NCBI GenBank assembly: GCA_030063045.1
Contig: JAQSEB010000023.1
Location: 4,278,001 to 4,342,000 of the forward strand
DNA from: Pratylenchus scribneri
Taxonomy: Eukaryota; Nematoda; Chromadorea; Rhabditida; Pratylenchidae
Length of the DNA: 64,000 nt
Direction of reading: 5' to 3'
Shown: positions 23,689-36,200 of the stretch, one piece after another
Layout of the letters: the number at the start of each line of letters is the position of its first letter
Position numbering within the stretch: the first letter of the stretch is position 1
Notes under the pieces: model-generated
What the model was told of the DNA's origin: nothing
What the model saw: the letters and a program-made list of their open reading frames with translations, nothing else
The model's database searches: none
Program-made: the position numbers and the translations under genes

Positions 23689-26600
23689 ACCCAAAATTCA
23701 TTGTGTTCTAATAAAAATGTATAAATAATATTCCATTCTTATATTTTTGGCCATTTGGCATATACAAATTTGAGTTGAGCAATCAAAGCTAATAAACATT
23801 TCGACCAAAAAATTAAGATCTATTAATTTAAGCTTAATCATCATATCTTTTAATTTATTAGTGAATTTATCTCATTCTATAATTAATGAGTTCGAATCAA
23901 AGTAGTCTCCACTTAAATTACAACAAAATTTTGTACATTTTTGCTTAATAATATTTAGTTTTCCAATTCCGAGATCCAACCAAAATCTTCAAAAATCATC
24001 AAAATATGTCCAACTTTCGATTTATTTGATAAAATATTTTAGGACACACACATTTTTATGGCCAAATACTCCATCCATCCATTCAAATACCCATTTCCAT
24101 TTTGTTTGTTTTTGGCATCAAATATTAGTTTCGGGTCATTTTATTATTTTCCCCAAATTTTCCTTCCAATAATCCTCTTTTTTTCACCTTATCACTTTTG
24201 TTCCTCCTCCATCCATTCACCGTTCCACCAGTGTCGCATTTTTTGTGAATAAATTGGGAAATAAATTTGCTTGGCTCCTTCGCCAATTTGGCAGATTGGA
24301 CCATCGAGATAAGGGAACAAATATTCATTCAAAGGAGCACATTAATTTCATCCATCCAATCAGCCAGCCAGCCAGTTTTTGCCCTCTAATCTCTTTTGGC
24401 ATGCACTTTTGCTGGACATTGGCCAATTCCACCCCAAAATGCATCCATCCTCGTCGATGATTGCCATCTTCACATAATTTTGCGTCCAACCACTCCATTT
24501 CATGTCCCTTCCATTTGTCACCTGTCCTAGCCCTTCCCCTCCCTTTGGGCCGGTCCCAACCGGTGCCTTGCCAATTTTCCCCACCAAAAACGACGACGAG
24601 ACCAACAAAAATCCCGTGATTCCTCCCCATCCCAATATGAATCGCAACAAAAAAAAAACAAATTATTTATTAGCAAAACTACGTTTTCAATTCAATTCAA
24701 TGTAGATGATTGGTGGATGAGTGAAAAGAGGAGGAAATGATGGAATTAAAAGGGGAAATGGATGGAGGAATTGTTCACTTTTGGATCGGCTGATTTTGGT
24801 GAACAAAAATGGGAGGAGACTGGGATGAGAATAATGAAGAAGAAGATGAGACGATGATGATGATGAATGAATGAATGAATGAAAAGAGTGGATTGTGCGC
24901 ACGAAAACTGTGTTTTTGTTGATCTTTTTGTTGGCTTTTTTGGGAAGAAGCAAATAATTATTTTGTTTTATTTGATGGGATGTTTTAGAATGGATGAATG
25001 GGATTGGACACTTTTGGGGGAAGGAATACAAAATGCACGAAAGTTTGAGAAGATTTAATGGGGCGGAATGGGAATGAAAATGAATTTGATGGATTGAATT
25101 CCTACAAATTTGTGGTGAAAAAAAAATAAAAACTAGAATTAAAATAAATGTGGATGGAAAGGAGGATTCAAATGTTTTTGGAGGCCCGCAAAATTTGAAT
25201 CCAAAAATTTGGCACAAAACTAGTCCAGTCAAAGAATAATGAATGGGGAAGGAAGGGAAAAGATGCTGCTTTGCTGAATTTGCCTTTGGGATTAAAGCCA
25301 ATTGACTTGGAGTGATTTTGAGGAAGGAGAACCCGCTGGGGCAATTGATGGGGACACTAAAATAATAATAAAAATAAAATATATTTTTAATATTTAAGTA
25401 GTGAGTGGCTTAAATGGCCGGGGAGTCGGCACCGAAAAATTTTGAGAGAATAAATGGATGGATGGATTGAGGGGAAAATGCACAGTAAAATGAAGGATGG
25501 ATGGGATTGGGGTGGTGGTCAATCCAATTTGCGGGAATCGTGACGCGCGCGAATGGTCGATTAAAAGAATGGCTAATGAATGAGGAAGGGAGGATGGCTT
25601 AAATAATTCTTTTTATTTGGTAGATTGGCCGGGCAAAAAAAATTATCCATAATTTTAAATGAAGGGAAATGACGAAATTGAAGGCGAAATTTTCTGGCCA
25701 AATTGCATTCAAATAGATTGATTTAGTTAATTCCAAAAATTGTTATTTTTTATTTTAATTGGCCAGAACAATTTCGCCTCCAGCAGTGTAATGCGGCCGC
25801 CGCGAATTGAGCAAATCGACTTCACGATAACCGCCAATTTGATGACAGATGAATGGATGGATGGATTGTTGGGGAATTGGAATTTGGGGGATGGATGGAG
25901 GTCATTTTTAGCTTCATTCAGCAAAATGTTGTTCGCGAATTCATTTTGGGCATGAATTCGCTGGCGAGAGAGGAAAATGGTGGGAAGGGGATTCGGCTTA
26001 ACATCAAAAATGGTCCATGGATTCGGGTCAACATTTTTAAATGGATTCATTTTTTGAATTAATAATTGACCCGAATTTGTGCCAATTTTGGAAGCTAAAT
26101 AAGCAGAATACAACCAAGTGATTTTAACTGGAAAAAAACAAATGGAAATTTTGGGGAATTTGGCGATGAAATTCAACAACAAAATGGATGGATGGATGGA
26201 TTCTGTGGCTGTGGTCAAAATATTTTATTTCTGCTCATCAAAGGGGAAAACTCTCGCGCGGTAAAAAAAAATATTTTATTAGAAATTGGCTGATCAATGA
26301 AATAACAAAAAAAAATAATTTTGAGAGTTGAGGAGTTGATGGTTTTGCATTAATTTTGTTTGATTTTGCGGTCAAATTTATTATTAGAGAGGATTATTTA
26401 AGTTAGAAGGGCAGCTTATTTAATTGAGTGGAGAAAAAGCAAAATAGTAAAGTATGGGAAAAGGGGGACTAAAAATGCAAAAACAATAAACAAAAAACAA
26501 ATTAATTAATGAATAATTCAAAAGTTTTCAGGTAGATTTGTAGGTTTATTTAAAAGATCCTTTTTATTAGCGAAAAAAGAGGCAGGAGGCCAGACGAGTT

Positions 26601-27250
26601 GATGTTTTTTTGTGGTTTATTAGAGAGGAAAATTATGGGAAAAATACACAATAATTTTGGGTGTTTTTGAGTCCAAAAAATCACTCTTTAATTTTTAGCC
26701 TAAATTGTGTATTTGGCCCATATTTAAATAAAATTAATTAATATTAAGTGAGGGAAGGGAAGGGAAGAGGGAATTTGGCTAGTTTTGTTTTTGTCAATGT
26801 TCCGACGATTTTGACCCGAGGCAACGATGATTTGTCCGGGCTTCTGAATTTTGTGGTATTAAATTAAAAATTAGGCGGGTGGCATTATAATCGGCTAATG
26901 CACGAAAAATGAGAAGCGAAACAATGGTGAGAGGGAAAAAAGTGGGGAAATAGCAAAATAGGAGATTTTCTTTTGATGAAAAAAACAAATTTTAGGTTTT
27001 TTAAGGTGAATTTGCATTGAACTTTTATTGTTGAGAAGAAGAAGGGCCCGTATCTCTGCTGCTACAATACAAATGCTCTGGTCCTTTTTTTTGAGAGAGG
27101 AGAAAATAAATTCGAGAATGAGAAAAGAACAAAAAAACGATGAATATGGTTGTGGTCTAAAACACTATTTTTGGGAAGGGGTGGGGGGGCTTCAATTTCA
27201 TTTCAATTTGATTTTCCAAGTAAATTTGCCGCCCAATTCTATTATTTTTG
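23689..27250. other. Intergenic region without supported gene
   Basis: AT-rich sequence with GATGAATGAATGAATG-type microsatellites (near 24860, 25850 and 26185) and polyadenylation-like AATAAA words. A 204-codon minus-strand open frame (24687-25301) is Ser/Pro/Phe/His-rich, reads through microsatellite DNA and has no domain. It is not called. Confidence 0.4.
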
Positions 27251-30200
27251 TCAATCAAGTTCAGCCGTTGTCCCATCTTCGGTGGTTCCATTCCCTCCTC
27301 CATTGACATTGCCACCGGCATTTCCATTTCCATTGCCCCCATTCAGCATTCGCTATAAATTATTATTGAGGAATTGAATATACGATAATCAAGATTTGCT
27401 CACTTTTCGCATTTTGTCAAAGTTGAGCGAAGGACGCGATGGTGAATTGCTGCTTTTGGAGCAGTGGCGTCCCCTTTTGTTGGCCACCAACATATTCGGT
27501 GGTGAATGGCCCAACATTGGGGCAACTTGGCCTCGACGGCCTTGGACCACCATGGACATTGGGAATCCACCGGTGCCACCTTTTCCATGGTCCTGGGAAT
27601 AGAGGACGCGCACTCGGGTTCGACGGGCGGCGGTCAACACTGGGCGAGAGGCATCGCCGTCCATGGATTGTTGCTGTTGGCCTAAATTAATGAATGAAGG
27701 ATTCAAATTCATTTTCCATTTTTAACTTGATTGATGAAATTGGAGAGGGGATTAATTGGCACTGACTGAGATGGTAAATTTTAGTGCCCTTCGAAATTGC
27801 AATTTTCGGCGTCCCCCACGGCGACCAACAGAGAAGTCCTCGATCCAATCCAGTCCTACCCCTCTCAATGTTTTCATGCCCGCCACTTTTGGCGTAAATT
27901 TATGGGGAATGGGAGGAGAATAACCTTTGCCTGTCAAATGGGCAATCGGGGGCCGGAGGTTGCAATTAAATTTGTTTGCGTCCATCGCCCACAAAAATGG
28001 GCACAGGACCAAAGGTTCTTTTTTGGGCACTTTTCATCCACCAATTTCCTTCCCAATTCCCATCCAAATCCAGCAAAACACGGCAATCGTTCGGAATTGT
28101 AGTCCCGCCGGATTTTGATTTTAAAAATGAGGGAAGCACATTTTTAGGGGTAAATTGATGCGCTGAGCATGAATCTGACCTTAGATTTTTGATATCTTGC
28201 CATCTTGGTACGATAATGTCAACTTTTACCACGATAAAGCATAGGGGGGACCAAGGGCATTTTTGGTGAAAATTTTTTTATGGTCAATATATAGCTCAAT
28301 CGACGCAGCTCGATGAGAGGAATCGAATGGTACCATTTTTATAAGGTAATTTTGTAAAATAAGCAAGTTATGGCCAAAAGAAATATTTGTCTTGGTAAGG
28401 TATTTAGACCTCTAACTTGCAAATAACTCAATATTATGAAATAAGAGTGGTATCATTCGATTCCTCTCGTCGAGATGCGTCAATTGAGCTATATATTGAC
28501 CATAAAAAATTTTTCACCAAAAATGTCCTTGGTCCCCCCCCCCCCCCCCTATGCTTTATCGTGGTAAAAGTTGACATTATCGTACCAAGATGGCAAGATA
28601 TCAAAAATCTAAGGTCAGATTCGTGCTCAACGCATCAAATTACCCCTAGAAATGTGTTTTTTATAATTTTAAAATTAAAATCCGGCGGGACCACAATTCC
28701 GAACGATTGCCCAAAACACAGCCAACCATTATCATCCCAAAATGTTGGGATGAAAATTCAACCAAAATTGGATTGAACTAAAATGGATCAAGGACATCGG
28801 AGGAGGATTGGGGCAAATCCGAAAAGTAAACCCATTTTAAATGTAATTTATTTGAAAATTTTGTGCATTTACCTGCGCCCAGCATTCCCATTAAAAGACT
28901 GCCCCGTGTGCGTGCCGCAATTGGCATTGCCTCCAATTCGGGCTGAATTGTGGTTGTTGTGGCCAATTGTTGTTGTTCCTCTCCATTGATTGGCGCATCC
29001 CAACGACGTTTCTCGCCCAATCCAATGCCCACTGGGGACACAGTCCGTGCGGCGATTGTTGCCACCGGCTGCTGATTTTGCGAATTGGAATTGCGACGAG
29101 TTCGGCGCAACACTCGGCGGAATGCTCCTTGATGTTGATTTTGTTCGGGTTGGGATGGCACCGATGTTGTTTTGTTATTCTCCATTTGTTGATGGGCAAT
29201 TTCCATCAAAACCGCACCTTGGCCTGGGCCTTTTTGTGACCCAATTGGGGTGGGCGCATCATCCAATAAAAGGCCACCATTCAATTCAGAATGGCGCAAT
29301 GCCGAAAAGTCAATTGGCATTGGAATGCCACCGTTGGTGCGGAAATGTGCCGGAAATGCGTCCTTGCTGAAAATTTGTGGGAATTTGTTATTTTTCATTT
29401 TATTTTATTCATCCATTTTGCATTTCCATCCATACCGTATAATTATTTTTTATATGTACATAAAAAATCCCCGGGATTTGCGTTTCGCAACTATCCATCC
29501 ATCCAATCCATCCATTTTTGCCTTTCGCCTTTTTCCATTTCCGCCCCACTTCCCCCCCCCCCCCCCCCCCCACATTCCCACTTTTCTGTCCACAATATTC
29601 GCTCGTCGAGAAAATTTGGACCCCAAGGGACTTTGATGGGAGGAAGGAAGGCGGCCCTGCCACGGGCCCATTAATCCTGGCGCTGTTGGCCTGTCGCGAA
29701 TTAATATGCCGCCGGCCGCCTCAGCTGCTGCCGTCAACGGCCAAAACCAAAAGGCCATTTGCAATTTTTGCTGCCCAATCCGATCCTTCAAAAGGCGCCT
29801 TTCTCTCCTTTGTTCCCTAATTAATCCCCTCGGGCCCAAAAACGACCGACATTGACCACATTTGTGAGTGAGGGGATATTCCACATTCCATGGTTTACCA
29901 ATCCAAAATAATATTTTCTTCCTTTTTTTGGTTCAATTTCTATAAAGTCGGTTGGACTTCTCCTCCTGGTTTTTGGAGTCTCACATTGGCTCGTAAACAT
30001 TGGAGGGCTTTCTTTCCATTCCTCCTTTGGGGCTCATAAAAAGGAAAAAGACCCTGCAGCGAATTTTTGATGGATCTTTTGGAAAAGATGGATTGGGGGG
30101 ATTGGCGACAAAAAGAAATTTCTTGCTTAAAACATTGAAAATGAAGGAAAGAAGCCAAAGCCATCCTTTGATAATGATTATATTTTATGGATTTAATCGA

Positions 30201-33200
30201 ATGGCCAAAATAATCTCAAAACCAAAAATATAAACAAACAATTAGCCTAATTCACTCCAATAATTGTTGCCTCAATTCCCAATTGACCAAATACCGTAAA
30301 AATATATATTTTTGAAGGCCAAAAGTGGAAAACGCCAATTTTTGGTCCATTTCCCTTTGGCATATTTTTCCTATGTCCGAAGCCCATTTTATGGTGGGGG
30401 CGATTTGTGGTCGGTGGTCACCGTGGCAATTGTTGCCAAGGCTGGGGGGGGGGGGGCATAAATGGAATTGTGATGAGGCAAAAATGGAATAGAAATTATG
30501 GAATGAATCGTAAAAATAAAATGGTGGCCAACAATCAAATCATAAATCGACCAAATATATTTGCATATTTCCCATGAATTTGGATGGAAATGGGGGAGGG
30601 AATTATTTTGTTTTGTACCTTTGAACGGGCGTTGTGCCAGCCGTGTCCATTCCTCCGTTCTTTTTGTTCATTTCCATGACCAATTCGCCACCACCAATTG
30701 CCGCCTCCAACAAATCAACATTCCTGGATGCATCATCCCGTTCCGCCGAATCCCGAAGGACAATGCCCGACTCACAGCCACAACTATCCCAACTGAAAAT
30801 GGATGGAAATATTTAAATAATTAAATTGTGAATTTGTTTATTTTAAATCCGCACTTGGTCAATTAAATCCAAATAATTATAAATGTTTTGATAATAATTA
30901 AATTATTGTCTGGAAGGCAATCATCCACCATCCCAAACAAAACTTCTTCCCATCGTTTCCATTCGAATCCCAAAATTTCACATCCCAATCCAATCCAACC
31001 TAACTCAAATTCACAATCCACCCCCCCCCCCCCCCCCCCCCCTCCGGGGTAATTGCATTTGCGCTCTTCACCCCCCCTCCCCCCACCCAATTCCCATCCA
31101 TCCCATTGTTGTGAACCCCTTCAATTCTTCCACCAATTCCAATTCCAACTCGTCCAATTCCACAATCCATCCATCCTTTTTCCCCAATTCCCATCCATTC
31201 ATTCGCCTTTGGTCCTCGCCCAAAATCCATCCATCCATCCTTTTCCCGACCAACTTCATCGCCGGAACAAACAGCGGGAAAAGAAAATGAGGGAAGAATG
31301 GAGGGAGGCACACAAAACAGCCGGCGGGGCCAAGGTTGGCTGAATCCCGGGGCGGTGATTGTGGGGGAAGGAGCCAAGGAGGCCCACAAAAAATGGAAGA
31401 GGACAAAAGCAAAAATGGACAAAAAATGGGGAAAAACTTTTTTGGATGGAAAAAGGACATAAAAGTTTGAATATGAATGAATGAATGAATTGGACGAGGG
31501 AAGTCATTTTTTACGAAAATATGGAATTGATGCCCCGCAGGGAAAGTTAATCCATTTTGAGCCATCATCTCATCTCAAAATTGAAAATTGTTGTCATCTT
31601 TTGCGCCAATCAAAAAAATGCATTTTCGATGCAAAAAACCGTCCGGGGTCAATTCCACAATAGACATGGATAGTGCCAATGTGGTCAATTCCACAATAGG
31701 GTCAATGTGGGCGTTTTCGACTTATAATAAATCAGAAACCGGTTTTAGACCCCATAAACCTTATACCATTTTGTATATCTCATCGAGACGCATCGATTGG
31801 TATTTAATATTGTCATGATTTGGGCCAAAATTAAAGAGTTTAAAATCAAAAACTGGAAAATATGGTTTAAACGGTTTATTACCCTTTAATTTGGATCAAA
31901 CCATGAAAATTAAATACCAATCGATGCGTCTCGACGAGATCTACAAAATGGTATAAGGTTTGTATGGTCTAAAACCGGTTTATGATTTATTATAAATCGA
32001 AAACGCCCACATTGACCCTATTGTGGAATTGACCACATTGACCCTATTGTGGAATTGACATAGCACCGCAAAAAACGCATCCATTTTGCCATTGAGGCCA
32101 AAATTGTTTTCCATTTTTTGTGTCCATTCCATCAACAGGTTCTTCCCTCCAATTTGCGCCTCAAAAAGTGAGGCCGTCCATCCATTTTTGTGCGGCGCGG
32201 CCTTTTCACCACTTTGGGTTTTCCATTTTTGCCATTTTCCATCCTTCTCCCTTCAATTTGCCCACATTTTCTTCGGCCATCTTCGACCCTTTGAGGGAGG
32301 CGGCGGCTGGCATCAAAACAACAAAAAAAAACAAATGAAGGAAATATGAATGAAAATGGAAATGATGATCCATCCCATTCCATCCATTCAATTTGTGCAC
32401 AAAATACTGTACAAATAAAATAAGAAGATTGAGGTGAAGAGGATGGAGGAAATGGAATGAAAACAACATTATTGATGGAATGGAAAGAAGCAAATTGGTT
32501 TTATTCTAATTTTAATTTGGCGGCTGACGCATTTTGATGTGCCGAAAATGAATGAAAACTTTGGGCAAACATGTGGGAATTATTCAAAAATATTATTAGC
32601 CAAAAATAGTTCAAATAAGGATGTTTTTCAAAATATTATTTTGATTAGTTTTTCTTCCCATTTTCTTATCGCAATAAATTGAAAGAAAGAAATGGCAAAT
32701 AATTAAGTCAAATCCTCAATTAATCCCAGCAGAGAATGGGGCCATTCTATTGCTCCAAATAATTCGAATTAACAATTATTTCCCCATCAATAATTTTAAA
32801 CCATTTTTTGGTTTTCCAATTTCAATTCAACCTCCTGCCCTCTTCTACCATTTCCAAGTACCATTTTTTCGCCTTCTTTTCCTTCCAATTTTTGTCCTTT
32901 TTTGTTTATTGCCTTTGGCTCACTCTGAAAAAGGAACTGACAGCTCCGCCCCAGCAGAGAGGAGGTCCATTCATTCAATGAAATGGGAAATAGGCAGGGG
33001 AAAATGCGGTCGACGGCGGAAATTGGCAATTTTTGGCGGCCATCAGAGGCCCAAAACAGGCGGACCGGAATGGAATTGGCCATGGAAAGAGGGGGAAGAG
33101 GGAAGTAAACAATTGGCACCCTTGTATTGTTGAAATTGGAATTGGCTTTGGCCTAAAATTGTGCCCCCCCCCTCATTGAAAAAGTAATCATATCGTTTGA

Positions 33201-36200
33201 GGGGATTGGAAAGGCCAAAATAATAATGTGCTTTTGTTAATATTTTTGGCCACAAAACTGCCGATTAACCATTAAACAAACAAACATCGCTGCTCAAAAT
33301 CTCATCCATGTGGAATCGGCTTATTAATATTGGAATGGATGGACACGGATGATCTTTGGTTGTAGCCAACAATTTTAATATTAAATTGCAATTTGAAATT
33401 GAGCAGAGGGAAATAGGAAGGAGGAAATGGCAAATAGACGATGATGGAATTGGCCATATTCCCTTTTTTTTTGTTTAGTCATCAATTTTTTCCATTTCAA
33501 TTTTTACATATTTTTACGATCTATTTGGATGGTTCACCTTCACATTCCATTATTTAGATATATTTTCCTTTGACTGAATCATACGCTTTCAGCTCATTTT
33601 TCTGTTTTCCCTTTCTTCTCATCAAAAAATTCTTGATGAAAAAGGAATCAAACGGAACAAAATCATAGAAAATATTTTAGGCCATCATTTTCCATGTCAC
33701 ATAATTTGGCCTTTAAAATTCAGTATAGATTCGTCCAATTTTTCCATTTTCAATCCCAGACAAGACCAAATATTATAGTAAAATGGAAGAATGTTTGAAT
33801 GGAGTTTGTTGTGTTAATTCGCGCGCGCTAAGAATTGGAAAAGACGTTAAGTCGAGAGTGGGTTGATGGAAAATTGAATGGGAAGGATGGAGGGAAATTG
33901 GGGAAGGAAAGAGTGACGCCATCCATTATTGTGCCATTCCCGAATCCTGACCATCCATCCAATAGCAAAAAGTAGCCCTTTTCCCATCCAAAATGCCGGC
34001 TTTATCCTCCTCTTTGCCTCATACATCCCTGCGGGCAAGGATTAAACGAAAGCTGCTGCTGAAGGGAATATTCTGGCGCTGGCTCTCATCCCAGGCTTCT
34101 CTGCACATTCATTGGATATATTTTTTGTTCGCCCTCCTCGCCATAGCAGTGTTTCTTCGCCCTATATTTCTCTGGCGCTCTCCAAGGGGTCTCTTTGGTC
34201 TGTTGGCCGATTATCGCCCCGAGTGGCCTTTCCCTTCCATTTGTTTGTTTGTTTGTTGCTGCGTCGGCGCCCCCTCGCCCACTGCTCGCCTCGGGGGAGG
34301 GGGCCGAAGAATGGAAAGGAAGGGAAGGGGCTGGGGAAGGGGAGGGGAGGGGGGCCGTTTTTGCTGATGAATGGCCGCGACCGGCCTTCCCCTTCACCCA
34401 CTTGGACCGATTCCAAGCGACGACGACACAACCGAGGGAAAGGAAAGGGAATGGAATTGCCCCCTTCCTTCCCCCTCCCTCGCTGGGCTGTTGGACACGT
34501 GCCAGCCCCGCCGCTGGGAAAGAAGGGCGAGCCCCCAAGGGCAACAAAGCAGCAGCTGGGCGAATGGATGAAGGGAAGGAAGAGGAGGAAATGGCCTTGG
34601 GCTGTGTGAAGAAGAGAAGACGATGAGAAGAGAGGAAGGAGTGCGCGGAAAAATGAGGGCGACAGGTCGACGAGAAGAAAAGGCCGGCAGAGAAGGGAGG
34701 CCAATTTATTTTGCCTTTAGGCATGGAACAACGGCAAAATAAAAGTTGAATTGAACATTGTTGATGACAGCTGCTGATAATAAGCCTAATAAAAAATTCC
34801 CCTTTCCATTGTCAACACTTAAATTCGAATAAATCTAATCATAAAAAATGTGTAAAATTGGCTCCGATTCCTTTCATTTCCATTCATTCATTCCTTTTAT
34901 TCCTTTTCGCCTCTTAAAAGACGGGTTTTTATTGTGTTTTCTGAGCCCTTTTTGGCAATTGCCCAATCACCTTCGCCTCATATGGCGGAGTCACACCTTC
35001 TCTCCTTTCTAATATTTCCCTCAACAGCGCCCAAAGGGAATTGGCGAGATTGTTTTCCACCTTTTTCATTCACACATTTTTGTGACTTTTCCCAATAATA
35101 AAAGTTGTTTGCGATTTTCCGGTCCCAGGATTGGAATGATGGGAGGAAGGAAAGGAGGAATTGGATGGGCCACAGAAGAGTGCAACGATGGTGAAGGGGG
35201 AGTGAGGGAGAAAAGGAAGGAAAAAGGGGAATTGGTTGGCAAGTAATTGGGCGCCCAGAGTGAGAGCACAGCGAGATGGGGGCCTACGGACGAGTTGGCC
35301 ATGGGCCAAGGAGGAGGCATCAGCTGAAGGAGAAGGAAAATTGGCCGAGGAGCTCTGCGGGGGAAGATGGGCCTTTTGGGCTATGGGACAGAGGATGGCA
35401 AGGCCAAGGAGGCGCTGGCCCGCAAGGGAAGCTCATTAATTCTGTTTGCGGGCAGAACGGTGGGAGGGAGGGGGGTGGATTGAGAAAGGGGGACAAAGAC
35501 GATTGGGGGAATGGAATTGGGGGACGGTCATCAATCAGCACAGAAAGGGGACCAATAAACCAGCTTTTGGGCACAAAGTGGTCCCCACCCTCCAATTCGG
35601 GCACTTTGCCAAAATGGCATTTTGTATAGAGGCCATAAATTCTGCCCCTCATTATTTGCCCCTTAAATGTGCTTGCCCTCTCCCCTAACCCCTCTCGACC
35701 CTCTTGAGTTTTTAGAACACCTGCCCCTCTGCATTTTCTATTCCTTCTTCAAAATTCTGGGTGTTGTTTTTCTTACTACCCTCCCCCCCAATCATTTTTC
35801 ATCAAATCATCCGACCGTACAATGTCCATTGCATTGCAGTGTCATCTTTTTTTGTTTTCCACATTTTCGTAAATCGCCTCAACCTTTCAATGGCCTTCTC
35901 CCCTCGAGAGTGTTGCACTATTCAAGGTCCATCTCTCAATTTGCAAAGTCCATCATTCCCAGGGTCCGGTTCCATCCCCTTCAACCAATACCCATCTTTT
36001 CTCCCTTCATTCAATATCGTACGGCGCCCGAATCCGGCAGTCGGTGGCCTCCGGTGGAGGCAGCCGGCCTTCTTCCTCTGTGGCCGAAGGTCCTTTCCAT
36101 CATTCTTTTATTCTTCAACACCGTCGCTTTTCTCCTCCTTTTTGCTGCTGTTTGTTGTTGACGGGCGCGGAGAAATTAAAATCCAATTCCTGCTCCGTCC

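Noticed and set aside
24687..25301. 204-codon minus-strand open frame
   Set aside because: It runs through (GAAT)n microsatellite DNA and is Ser/Phe/His-rich with no recognisable content.
34086..34724. 212-codon minus-strand open frame
   Set aside because: It lies in a GC-rich, stop-poor island with several overlapping open frames on both strands; the translation is Ser/Pro-rich without motifs.
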